Below are positions 1 to 10,200 of a stretch of DNA of 64,000 nucleotides, one piece after another. Both the position numbers and the translations under genes were made by a program. Numbering within the stretch: the stretch's first letter is position 1; the number at the start of each line of letters is the position of its first letter. Under the pieces are notes generated by a model. That model did no database searches. It was not told the DNA's origin and was given only the letters and a program-made list of their open reading frames with translations. The stretch comes from Streptomyces rimosus subsp. rimosus (GTDB lineage Bacteria > Actinomycetota > Actinomycetes > Streptomycetales > Streptomycetaceae): assembly GCF_000720725.1 (NCBI RefSeq), contig NZ_JOCQ01000059.1, forward strand, positions 36,953-100,952. The letters run 5' to 3'.

Positions 1-3000
1 GGAGTGGTCCACGCGGCGGGCACCCTCAAGGACGGGCTGATCCGGTCCACCACCATCGAGGACGTCACCGCGGTCATCCGGCCCAAGGCGGACGGCGTCC
101 GCGAACTCGCCGCCGCCGTCGCCGGAACGGACCTCGACTTCGCCGTCCTGTTCGCCTCGGTTTCCGGCACCTTCGGCAACCTCGGCCAGGGCGGGTACGC
201 CGCAGCCAACGCCTACCTGGACGCCTTCGCCCATACGCGTGGCGCGCCCTGGCTCAGCGTCGACTGGGGCCTGTGGGGTGAGGTCGGCATGGGCACGGCG
301 GTCGCGGACCAGCTCCGGCGCCGCGGTGTCCGGCCACTGGGCACGGCCGAGGCCCTGGACGCGTTGATCGGCGTCCTGGGAGGCGACGCCCGCCAGGTGG
401 TCATCGCCCACCCCGACGGCACGGAAACCGGCCCGCAAACCGGCCCGGAGCGCGACGGCCCGGAACGCGACGGCCCGGAACGCGACGGCCCGGGCGACGT
501 GCACGCCGTGGCCGGCCGGGAGCGGGTGGCGGACGAGCTGGAGAACTTCCTCGCCGAACGGCTCGGCGTGACACCCTTCGACCGCCGGGTTCCCCTGGCC
601 GACTACGGCATGAGCTCCATCATGAGCGTCGAGCTGTCGGAAGAGCTGTCCCGCCGGTGGGACCTGCACCTGCCGGCCACCCTCTTCCTGGAGCACGGCG
701 ACTTCGCGGACCTCGCCCAGGCGCTGACGGACCGGTACGGCGCGGCCGGCGCGGTACGGGCACCGGCCGCCCGGGCCCCCCGTGAACCGGTGGCACCGGA
801 CGCCCCGGAAGCGCGGGAGCCCGAGCCGGCTCCGGCCGCCCCTCCCCGGCGACCGGACACCGGGCCGCGCACGGACGTGGCCGTGGTCGCCATCTCCGGC
901 GACCTGCCGGGAGCACCCGACGTCACCGGCCTGTGGCCACTGCTGCGCGCCGGCCGGCACGCGTTCACCGAGATCCCGGCCGAACGGTGGGACATCGACA
1001 CGTACTTCGAAGCGCGCGGCCCCCACATGACCGGGACCTACTGCCGTATCGGCGCCTTCCTCGACGACATCCACCGCTTCGATCCGTCGTTCTTCGGGAT
1101 CTCCGTACGCGAGGCCGGGGAGATGGACGCCCAGCAGAAGCTGCTGCTCGAACACGCCTGGTCGGTACGGGACGAGAGCGGGCTCGCCGGCCGCCGCGAC
1201 ATCGGCGTCTTCGTCGGCGCCACGTACACCCACCACCGGGACGCCCGGGGCCTGGACACCGTCGGACCGCACACCGCGCTCGGCTCGCTGAACGCCGTGC
1301 TGGCCAACCGCATCTCCTACGCGCTCGACCTGACGGGCCCGTCGCAGACCGTCGACACCCTGTGCTCCTCCTCCCTCGTCGCCGTCCAGCACGCGGTCGC
1401 CGCGCTGCGCGCCGGGACCTGCGCCGCCGCGATCGTGGCCGGCTGCCACGTCGGGCTCACCCCCTGGTACTACCGCAGCCTCAGCCAGCTCGGCGCGCTG
1501 TCCACGACCCGGCCGCGTCCTTTCGACGACCGGGCCGACGGTTTCGTCCCCGGAGAGGGGGCGGTCGCCGTCATGCTCAAGCCTCTCGCGGACGCCGAGC
1601 GCGACGGTGACCGGATCTGGGGCGTGATCCGCGGCGCGGCGGTCAACCACGGCGGCCGCGGCAGCGCCCTGCCCGTACCCCGCGGCGAGGCCCAGGCCGC
1701 CGTCATCCGCGCCGCCCTGGCCGATGCCGGCGCGGCCCCGGCGGACCTCTCCCTGATCGAGAGCCACGGCACGGCGACCCGGCTGGGCGATCCGATCGAG
1801 ATCGCCGCGCTCACCGAGGTGTTCGGTGCCGACCCGGGCCGCCGCGCGCCCCTCCACCTCGGCTCGGTGAAGGCCAACGTCGGACACCTGGAACCGGCCG
1901 CGGGACTCGCCGGGCTGGTCAAGGTCCTGCTGTGCCTGCGCCACGGGGAGATCCCGCCCCTCGCGGGCTTCGAGACGCCCGGAGCGCACCTCGATCTCAC
2001 CGGCGTGCCCTTCGTGATCCCGACGGAACCGCTGCCGTGGCACTCGGACGGTCCGCGCCGTGCGGGGATCAGCGCCTTCGGCATGGGGGGCACCAATGCG
2101 CACATCGTCGTGGAGGAGTACCCCGCCGCACCGTACGCGCCGGACACCTCCGTACCGGCCGGCCTGGACGAACATCTCCTGCTCCTGTCCGCGCACACGC
2201 CGCGGGACTTGGTCCGGCGCGCCGCCGACCTGGAGCGGCTTCTGCGCGCCGAGCCCTCGGCCGTGGGCGCGCTGTGCCGCTCGGCCGCTGTGGGACGCGA
2301 CCACCTGCGGTACCGCGTCGCGGTCCTCGGCTCCACGGCCGACGCCCTGCTGGCCGGACTGACACGGGCCGCGGGCCGGGCTGGCGAGGCCGCGGGGACC
2401 GTCCTGCGCGACGGCGCGGTCCTGGAGCACGGAGCCCGTACGGCCGGCACCGCGCTCGCGGCCCGGCTGGCCCGTTTCACACCGCACACCCCTGAACGGC
2501 TCGCTGACCAGCTCCGCGCCCCGGACGACCGGCTGAGCACCGGACTGGCCTTCTTCCACGTCGGCGGCGGGACCGTCGACTGGAGCCAGGTGTACGAGGG
2601 GACGCCGGCCCGGCGGATCACCCTGCCGCCCTACCCCTTCCGGGCCGCGCCCCCGCGGGCACACGCCCCGGAAGCGGAAGACGCCGACGATCCGGCTGAC
2701 ATCGTGCACCGGCTGAGCCGCGCCCACCGCGTCTTCGCCGAGGAGACCCTGCCGGGCGCATTGCCGCTGGCCGTGGCGCTGCGGACCACCGGCGTACTGC
2801 GGCGGGTCGAGTTCGTGAGCCGGGGCACCGGACTCCACGCCCTCACCAGTGATCTGGACGATCCCGCCCGCACCGGGCCGGTCACGTTCCGGTTCGGTGA
2901 CCGGATCGTCGCCCGCCTCGAAACGGGCCGCGCGGACGAGGCCGCGGACGCGACGGCCGGCGACCACGACATCGACGCCCTGCGCGCGGAGCTCGACCGG

Positions 3001-6000
3001 ACACTGGAACCCACGGGCCTGTATGCCTGGTTCGCGGCCAAGGGCATGGACCTGTCGGCGCCGCTGTGCTCCCTCGCCGAGATACGTTTCGGGCCCGCCC
3101 GGGTGCTCGCACGGCTCGACGCGCCCGACGGCGGGCGGCTGGAGAGCGCCGTGGTCGCCCTCGACGCCGCCCTGCAGAGCATGGCCGTCCTGACCCTGGC
3201 CGACCCGGCCGCGGCATCGGCGACGTACCTGCCGGTGTCCATCGGCCGGGTGCTGCGGCGGGATGATCCGGGGCGGACGGCCTATGTGCTGTTCGATGCC
3301 GACGGCACCACGCCTGACGGCGTGCGGCGCGGACATGCCACCCTGCTGTCCGCGGACGGCCGGGTGCTGGCGCGCCTTGAGGACGTGGCCTACCGGGCGG
3401 TGACGGGGGAAGGCGTACCCGTAGCGGCGGAGGAGCCGGGGCAGGACGTGCGCCGCCCGGCCGTGAGCACGCCTCCACCCGCCGGCGAGGCGGACACCGT
3501 CGCCTCCGTGGTCGCCGTCGTGCGCACCGTCCTGCACGATCCGGGTGTCACCCCGACCACCCCGCTGTCCTCCGCCGGACTCGACTCGATGCTCGCGACG
3601 GCCGTCGCGGCCGCCATCGAGGAGGCCCACGGCGTACGGCTGAGTCCCACGGACGTCCTGGACGCCGCGGACTGCCGCGCTCTGGCCGTACGGGTCGCCG
3701 GGGAGACCGGCGCCGAACCGGCCGGCGCCGAGCGGCCCGACGGACCCGGACGGACCATCACCCCCGCCGAGCCGTCCCCCACCCCCGCCGAGCCCGCCGC
3801 CGCAGCCGCACCCGGCCCGGAGGACATGGCCGTCATCGGTTTCGCCCTGGCCCTGCCGGGTGCCCGCAACCCGGCCGAGCTGTGGTCGCTGCTCACCCGG
3901 GGAGACACCCGGATCGGCCCCGCACCCGCCCACCGCTGGGGGTCGTACGCGCAGGACGGCGCGACCGACACCGGCGGCTTCCTGGACAACATCGAGGAAT
4001 TCGACGCCCGCTTCTTCGACTTCTTCCCCAAGCAGGCCGAGGTGCTCGACCCCCAGGCGCGCTGGCTGCTCCGGACGACCTGGGAGGCGCTGGAGTCGGC
4101 GGGCCTCCCGCCGCGCCGCGTCCCTCCGGCCACGGGCGTGTTCGTGGGCGCCAGTTATCAGCACTACCGCGACTACAACATCGCCGCGGAACTGGACACG
4201 CACAGCGGACTCGGCAACCACAACGCCTTCCTGGCGAACCGGCTCAGCCACTTCCTGGACCTGCGCGGCCCGAGCATGACGGTGGACACCCTGTGCTCGT
4301 CGTCGCTGGTGGCCCTGCACACGGCGGTGCGCAGCATCCGCGACGGCGAGTGCGAACAGGCCGTCGTCGCCGGCGTCCGGGTCGCGATGTCGCCGCTGCA
4401 CTACGTGGCCATGAGGAACCTGCGGGCCCTGTCCCCTTCGGGCAGGTCGCGGCCCTTCGACGCGGCCGCGGACGGGTTCGTGCCGGGTGAGGGCGTGGTG
4501 TCGGTCGTGGTGAAGCCGCTGGCTGCGGCCCTGCGCGACGGCAACCGGGTGCGCGGCGTGATCCGGGGGAGCGCGGTCAATCACGGGGGCCGTACAAGCG
4601 GCCTTACGGTGCCGAGCGCTCGCGCGCAGGGGGACGTGGTGCTTGCCGCCCTGGAGAACGCGGGAATCCCGCCGGAGACGATCGGGCTGCTGGAGGCGCA
4701 CGGCACGGGAACGGGGCTGGGTGACCCGATCGAGGTGGAGGGGGTGTCCCGGGCGTGGCGTGGACGTACGGCGCGTGCGCAGTTCTGTGCGATCGGGTCG
4801 CTGAAGTCGAATGTCGGTCATCTGGAGCCGGCCGCGGGGCTGGCGGGTCTGGTGAAGTGTCTGCTGGCGATGGAGTACGGGGTGGTTCCGCCGACGCTGC
4901 ATGTCACGCGTCCCAATGACCACATCCGTTTCGAGGACGTCATCGTCGAAGAACCACCGGCGGTACCGGATCGCGTGCAGGCAGCCGCGGGCAGCCACCT
5001 GGTGCGGGTCACCGGGGCCGACGAGGCCGCCGTACGCGCGCTCGCGACCGCCTACGCCGACCACTTCGAGACGGCACGCGACGACTGGGCGGCAGCGGAC
5101 CTCTGCCACACGGCCAACGTCGGCCGCGCGGCCCTGGAGTTCCAGACGGCCGTCAGCGGTGGCGACGCCGCCGAACTCACAGCGGCGCTGCGCGCCATCG
5201 CTGCGGGCAGTGTGCCGATCGCCCGGTCCGACAGCGGCCTGACCGCCGAGCAGATCCTCGGAGCGCCGGTCCCGGCCGGCACGCCTCATGACCACGCCGC
5301 TGTCGTCGAGCTGGTGAGGGCCGGATACGCCCACATCGACTGGGCGGCGCTCTCCGCCCCCGGAGCACGGATCGCGGACCTGCCGACCTATCCGTTCGCC
5401 GCGCAGAAGCACTGGCACACGCACGAGACCGGCGTACCGGCCGCCCCCGTGGCAGCCGCGCCCGCAACCGCAGTCATCGACGGCGGCCCGGCAGCGGAGA
5501 CAGTGGTCCGACACCACCCGGAAGCCCTCCGGGTCCAGTGGCGGGAAAGTGAACTACCGCCTTCCAGCAGCCAGTTGTTTCATGCATCGGTGCGCATCAT
5601 CACCGCGGACCCCGCCCTGCGGAACGCGCTCACGGCGGCTCTCCGGGACCGGGGCGCCGCCGTCGCGGAAGACGGGCCCGGCGCGGACACGATCATCGCG
5701 GTGGGCAGCCCGGGCCCGCAGGCCGACGAGCCGTCCGGCCTGAGTGCCTTCTGGGCCGAACTCCGCGAGCACGTCTCGGCGTTGCCCGCGCACGGCATGC
5801 TGATCCGGGCGCTGCACCACGGCGTGGCCGTGCACGCGGCGGAGCGCGAACAGCTCCGTCCGGAGGCCGCGGCCATGGCCATGGCGGTTCGGGCGACCTG
5901 CGCGGAGAGCCGGAAGCGCTCCGCGGTCATCGACCTGGACCCCGCGGACGCGACCGAGGCCCGGGCCCGGCAGCTCGCCGCCGAGTACACGGCTCTGCTC

Positions 6001-7236
6001 CACCGTGCCGACGGCGACCCGGCCGCGGACGTGCCGTCCGACACCTTCGCCGCCTACCGAAACGGCGTCAGGTACGTGCCGACGATGACCGCCGCCGCGC
6101 CCGGCCCGTCGTACGAGCCGTCCGCCGCGGGGTACTACCTGGTGACCGGCGGGCTCGGCGCAGTCGGACGGCACCTGGTCCGGCGGCTCGTCGACCGGGG
6201 AGCGCGGCACGTCGGCGTGGTCGGGCGGTCCGTGCTCGACGAGGCCCGCTCCGTACTGCTGCGGGAAGCGTCGGGGCAGGCCGAGCTGCGGTATGTGCCC
6301 TGTGATGTCTCGGACGCGGCCGCCCTGGCCGCCGCGGCGCGGGAGTTCGGGGCCCGCTGGGGCCGCTTGCTCGGGGTCGTGCACTGCTCCGGCGGGGCCA
6401 ACCCGTTCGGTGCCATGCACCGCAGGCGCTGGGACGACGCCGCGCGGGTGATCGCCCCCAAGGCGGCCGGTTCGCTGAACGCCGTACGCCTGGCCCGGAC
6501 GCAGGGCGCCGACTTCGCGGTGCTGGTGTCCTCGATCGCGGGCACGCAGCCGCGGGCCGGCCGGGGCCTGGTCGACTACAGCCTGGCCAACGCCTACCAA
6601 CTCGCCCTGGCCGAGCGCGAGAACGGCGGCCCCACCACGGTCACCGCGCACGCGTGGCCCAACTGGACGGGCACCGGCATGGAGGCGGACGCGTCCTACT
6701 CCGCCGCGCACTCCCTGGACGCCGACGAGGCGGCGGACGCGTTCCTCGACCACGTACGGTCCGGCGGTGCGGTCGTCTTCCCCGGCAGCGCTCCCGCCCC
6801 GCCGGAGCGGACCGCGATGCCGTCCGCAACGAGCGGCGTGGCCACGCGGATCCGCACGGTGATCCATGCGCCGGCCACCGGCAGCCGGGACCACGAGGTG
6901 ATGCGCGGACACGTGCGGGACGCCTTCGTACACGTGCTGGGCGAGGACCCGGGCGACCGGCCTATCCAGGCACTGGGACTGGACTCCCTGGTCATCGCCG
7001 AACTGACCACCGCCCTGGAGCGGCGCGGGGGCCTCGACGTCGATCCGTCCCTGCTGATGCGGGCCCGCACGGCCGATGACATCGCGGCCGGTCTCGCCGC
7101 GGCCGCTCCGGGCCGGACCGCGGCCCCTGCCGAAGAGGCGCCCCCGGTCCGGCCCGCGCCCGCCGACGAGCGTGTCCCGGCCCTGAGCGCCCTGCTGCGG
7201 CCGCTGCTCACCCGGGACCGGGACCAGGACCGGTGA
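1..7236 (+). CDS. Modular polyketide synthase 1 (5' end outside window): KR-ACP-KS-DH-ACP-KS-KR-ACP
   Basis: The frame is open from base 1, so this is the C-terminal ~2,411 residues of a longer protein. Domains (residues counted from base 4): partial KR to ~140 with the Ser/Tyr/Asn catalytic region; ACP ~170-240 (Ser205); KS ~291-706 with Cys454 in DTLCSSS and both His motifs; DH-like ~900-1135 (His908 in HRVFAEETLPG, later a D-x3-Q); ACP (Ser1195); KS ~1275-1645 (Cys1431); KR ~2039-2260 with GGLGAVG and Tyr2192; ACP (Ser2328). No AT follows either KS, but short LPxYPF flanking pieces remain, as in trans-AT systems, so malonyl units would come from a separate AT. The second KS jumps from RFED directly to VIVEE and lacks the C-terminal GFGGTNAH strand. 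The stop overlaps the next start as GTGA. Product not identified. Confidence 0.93.
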   Translation, partial: GVVHAAGTLKDGLIRSTTIEDVTAVIRPKADGVRELAAAVAGTDLDFAVLFASVSGTFGNLGQGGYAAANAYLDAFAHTRGAPWLSVDWGLWGEVGMGTAVADQLRRRGVRPLGTAEALDALIGVLGGDARQVVIAHPDGTETGPQTGPERDGPERDGPERDGPGDVHAVAGRERVADELENFLAERLGVTPFDRRVPLADYGMSSIMSVELSEELSRRWDLHLPATLFLEHGDFADLAQALTDRYGAAGAVRAPAARAPREPVAPDAPEAREPEPAPAAPPRRPDTGPRTDVAVVAISGDLPGAPDVTGLWPLLRAGRHAFTEIPAERWDIDTYFEARGPHMTGTYCRIGAFLDDIHRFDPSFFGISVREAGEMDAQQKLLLEHAWSVRDESGLAGRRDIGVFVGATYTHHRDARGLDTVGPHTALGSLNAVLANRISYALDLTGPSQTVDTLCSSSLVAVQHAVAALRAGTCAAAIVAGCHVGLTPWYYRSLSQLGALSTTRPRPFDDRADGFVPGEGAVAVMLKPLADAERDGDRIWGVIRGAAVNHGGRGSALPVPRGEAQAAVIRAALADAGAAPADLSLIESHGTATRLGDPIEIAALTEVFGADPGRRAPLHLGSVKANVGHLEPAAGLAGLVKVLLCLRHGEIPPLAGFETPGAHLDLTGVPFVIPTEPLPWHSDGPRRAGISAFGMGGTNAHIVVEEYPAAPYAPDTSVPAGLDEHLLLLSAHTPRDLVRRAADLERLLRAEPSAVGALCRSAAVGRDHLRYRVAVLGSTADALLAGLTRAAGRAGEAAGTVLRDGAVLEHGARTAGTALAARLARFTPHTPERLADQLRAPDDRLSTGLAFFHVGGGTVDWSQVYEGTPARRITLPPYPFRAAPPRAHAPEAEDADDPADIVHRLSRAHRVFAEETLPGALPLAVALRTTGVLRRVEFVSRGTGLHALTSDLDDPARTGPVTFRFGDRIVARLETGRADEAADATAGDHDIDALRAELDRTLEPTGLYAWFAAKGMDLSAPLCSLAEIRFGPARVLARLDAPDGGRLESAVVALDAALQSMAVLTLADPAAASATYLPVSIGRVLRRDDPGRTAYVLFDADGTTPDGVRRGHATLLSADGRVLARLEDVAYRAVTGEGVPVAAEEPGQDVRRPAVSTPPPAGEADTVASVVAVVRTVLHDPGVTPTTPLSSAGLDSMLATAVAAAIEEAHGVRLSPTDVLDAADCRALAVRVAGETGAEPAGAERPDGPGRTITPAEPSPTPAEPAAAAAPGPEDMAVIGFALALPGARNPAELWSLLTRGDTRIGPAPAHRWGSYAQDGATDTGGFLDNIEEFDARFFDFFPKQAEVLDPQARWLLRTTWEALESAGLPPRRVPPATGVFVGASYQHYRDYNIAAELDTHSGLGNHNAFLANRLSHFLDLRGPSMTVDTLCSSSLVALHTAVRSIRDGECEQAVVAGVRVAMSPLHYVAMRNLRALSPSGRSRPFDAAADGFVPGEGVVSVVVKPLAAALRDGNRVRGVIRGSAVNHGGRTSGLTVPSARAQGDVVLAALENAGIPPETIGLLEAHGTGTGLGDPIEVEGVSRAWRGRTARAQFCAIGSLKSNVGHLEPAAGLAGLVKCLLAMEYGVVPPTLHVTRPNDHIRFEDVIVEEPPAVPDRVQAAAGSHLVRVTGADEAAVRALATAYADHFETARDDWAAADLCHTANVGRAALEFQTAVSGGDAAELTAALRAIAAGSVPIARSDSGLTAEQILGAPVPAGTPHDHAAVVELVRAGYAHIDWAALSAPGARIADLPTYPFAAQKHWHTHETGVPAAPVAAAPATAVIDGGPAAETVVRHHPEALRVQWRESELPPSSSQLFHASVRIITADPALRNALTAALRDRGAAVAEDGPGADTIIAVGSPGPQADEPSGLSAFWAELREHVSALPAHGMLIRALHHGVAVHAAEREQLRPEAAAMAMAVRATCAESRKRSAVIDLDPADATEARARQLAAEYTALLHRADGDPAADVPSDTFAAYRNGVRYVPTMTAAAPGPSYEPSAAGYYLVTGGLGAVGRHLVRRLVDRGARHVGVVGRSVLDEARSVLLREASGQAELRYVPCDVSDAAALAAAAREFGARWGRLLGVVHCSGGANPFGAMHRRRWDDAARVIAPKAAGSLNAVRLARTQGADFAVLVSSIAGTQPRAGRGLVDYSLANAYQLALAERENGGPTTVTAHAWPNWTGTGMEADASYSAAHSLDADEAADAFLDHVRSGGAVVFPGSAPAPPERTAMPSATSGVATRIRTVIHAPATGSRDHEVMRGHVRDAFVHVLGEDPGDRPIQALGLDSLVIAELTTALERRGGLDVDPSLLMRARTADDIAAGLAAAAPGRTAAPAEEAPPVRPAPADERVPALSALLRPLLTRDRDQDR
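441..494 (+). repeat. 15-bp in-frame tandem repeat
   Basis: Three consecutive 15-bp units (441-455, 456-470, 471-485) plus a partial unit encode PERDG repeats in the linker between the partial KR and the first ACP of PKS 1. Units 2 and 3 are identical and unit 1 differs by one base. It probably acts as a flexible charged linker and is prone to copy-number slippage. Confidence 0.85.
4661..4938 (+). repeat. KS-domain repeat, copy 1
   Basis: This stretch is homologous to 11581-11858 at a constant offset of 6,920 bp. Over its last 165 bp (4774-4938) I count four differences. The tract is rich in T-ending codons (AAT, GGT, CAT, TGT), unlike its flanks. Similarity stops abruptly after the codons for RFED, where this KS also loses about 40 residues of its normal C-terminus. 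Confidence 0.9.
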
Positions 7237-10200
7237 CCATGACGACAGAGCCGAACGAGAGGACTGCTGTGAGCGAGCGCGACGGCCGTATCGCCGTGAT
7301 CGGCATGGCGGTGCGGCTCCCGGGAGCCGAGGACGTCACGGACTTCGGGACCCTGCTGCGGCACGACGGGGTCGAGGTCGGTGAGGTCCCGCCGAGCCGC
7401 TGGGCCCGCAAGCTGTACGTCGGGAGCGGCGCCCACCAGGGCACACACCACCGCGGCGGCTTCCTGCTGGACCCGTTCTCCTTCGATCCCGAGGCGTTCG
7501 GCCTGACCGGCGAGGACGCCGTCCTCCTCGACCCGCAGCAGCGTGTGATGCTCGAAGTCGGCGCGCGGGCCCTGGAGGACTCCGGCTACCTGGGGACACG
7601 CCGTCGGCTCGACGCGGGCGTGTTCATCGGCGCCCGCATGAACGCCTACGGATTCGACCACGGCCGGGGCCCGGGGGCGGACGACGCGGGCGGCCCGGCC
7701 GACGGGCCCGGAGCCGCCGCCCTCTGGGGGCGGTCGCAGAACTTCATGGCGGCCTGGCTCTCCGACCGGTTCGATCTGGCGGGGCCGAGCCTCGTCGTCG
7801 ACACCGCGTGCTCGTCCTCCCTGTCCGCCGTCTGGCTGGCCTGCCAGAGCCTGACGGCGGGGGCCTGCGAACTGGCCGTCGTCGGCGCGGTCGACCTGCT
7901 GATCGACCCGCTGACCTTCGTCCTGCTCTCCCGTACCGGAGCCCTGTCCCCCAGCGGTCTGTGCCGGACCTTCGACCGCAGGGCCGACGGCTATGTGCCC
8001 GGCGAGGGCGCCGTCGCCCTCGTCCTTAAGCCGCTGCCGGCGGCACTGGCCGACGGCGACCTGGTCCTCGGCGCCATCGCCGCGACCGCGGTCAACAACG
8101 ACGGCCGCACCATGGGCGTCACGTCGCCGAACCTCGAAGCGCAGGTGGAACTGCTGGACAAGGTCTACGAGCGGATCGACCCGGCGACCGTCCGGTACGT
8201 CGAAGCCCATGGCACCGGCACCGCGATCGGCGACCCGATCGAAGCCCGGGCGCTCACCGAGGTGTTCGGCCGGCGCGGGGCGCCCCGCAACTCCGTGGCA
8301 CTCGGCTCCCTCAAGCGCCGCATCGGCCATCTGCACTCGGCGGCCGGTCTCGCCGGGCTGGCCAAGGTGCTCGTCCTGCTGCGCGACGGCATCGTCCCGG
8401 CGCTGGCCGTGGAAGAACCCAACCCCCGCCTCAACCTGGCCGACAGCCCGTTCCACCTCCCCGCCACGCTTGGCCACTGGCCCGATGCGCCCGTGCGGCG
8501 GGCCGCGGTGAGCGGGTTCGGCTTCGGCGGCACGAACGCGCACGTCGTGGCCGAAGCCGTGCCCTCGGCCCCGACCCGGCCCGACCGCACCGACGGGCCG
8601 ACCCACATGGCGCATGTCCTTCCCCTGTCGGCCGACACCCCGTACGCGCTGCGGGAACTGGTCGCTCAGTGGATCGGGTTCCTGCCCACCGTGGGCGACG
8701 ACCTCGGCGACGTGTGCGCCACCGCGCGGCTGGCCCGTCCGCACCGCGCCGAGCGGGTGGCCGTCTGCGGGGCCGACGCGACGGAACTGGCGTCCGTCCT
8801 GCGCGCGTGGCTGCTCCGGTACGGCGCTCCCGACTCCGCCGCGCCCGTGGGACCCGCCGTACGGGTCCGTCCCGAGGCCGCAGCAGCGCCCCCCGCCTGG
8901 CTGCTCGCCCTCGACCGCTCGGTGCGCCCCGTGCACGAGGTCATCGGCCTCTTCGAGACGGCGACCGGTCTGCGCCTGGCCGACTTCTCCGGAGAACTGC
9001 TGCGCATCAGCGAGGGAGTCGCTCTCACGGTGGCGCTGCGCGATACGGGGCTGCCGGAGAGCGCGGTGGACCTGCCCCCGGGGTGGCAGGCGGTCCGCGA
9101 CTTCGCCTGGGGCCGCTCACCGGTCGAGGAGGCGCTGGCCGAGGTCCTCCGTCACGACGGCGATCCGGCCACCGGGTCCGGGGACGAGGCCGCCGCCGAC
9201 GGCGAGCTGTGCGCCCGCCTGGCCGGGGCCCACGACGGCCGGGAGGTGGCCGCGGTGCTCGCCGCGATCACCGCCGGCATCTTCGCGGCGGGCCAGGACA
9301 TCGACTGGACCGCCCACCAGAGGGGCACGGCATGGCGCAAGCGCCTGCTGCCGTCGGCACAGCCGCGCGGGCGGGCGCTGAACCTTCCCGAACCGCTGCG
9401 CTCGCCCGAGCCCGGCACCCCCACGGAGCTCGTACGGGACGAGGGAGCCGCCGGATACGTCTTCGCGCGGGTCTTCGGACCGGGCGAGGCGCCTCTCGCA
9501 CAGCACGCCGTGTACCGCAGGATCATGCTGCCGGGTGTGGCGTGGCTGGAGTTCCTGCGGGAGGGCGCCGCGCTGCGCGGCGAGCCCTTCCACGGGGTAC
9601 GGGACCTGCTGTTCCACCGCCCGTTGATCCCCTCCGGCGCGTGCCGCGTGGTGTGCCGTGTGGACGCGCTGGGGCGGTTCACGGTGGAGGACGGACAGCA
9701 CGGGGACCCCTTCGTCACCGGCCGGCTCCAGCGCGAGCCTGCCGCCGAGCCGGCCCCCGTACCGGTCGCCGCGCTGCTCGGCGCCTGTGCCGAGGTGCAC
9801 GCCGGATCGGGTCTCTACCGGTGGCTGCGGCGGATCGGCTACCACCACGGCCGCTACTACCGCAACATCTCCTGGGTGGCGGGCCTCCCGGACGGCGGCA
9901 CGCTCGCCCGTGTCGAGGGGCGGCGCCAGCGGGAACTGAACGCGCCCGGCGTCGAACTGTTCCCCGGGCTGCTGGACAGTGTCACCATCGCGGCGATCGC
10001 ACCGGACAACCCGGTGTTCGGCGCCGCCGACGCGTCCGCGTTCATTCCGCTCTCGGCGGGCCGAGTGGACCTCCACGGCCCGCTCGACGACGCGGCCTAC
10101 GTCCGTACGGAGACCGCCTTCTGGAACGAGGAGGCCTGCCGCGTCACCCAGACGGTGACCGACGCCACGGGCCGCCCCCTGCTGGTCTTCGGCGACATGT

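Noticed and set aside
6696..8936. Long open frame on the - strand (746 codons) opposite PKS 1/2
   Set aside because: Arg/Gly/Pro-rich shadow of PKS coding sequence in high-GC DNA; no domain, no ribosome site.
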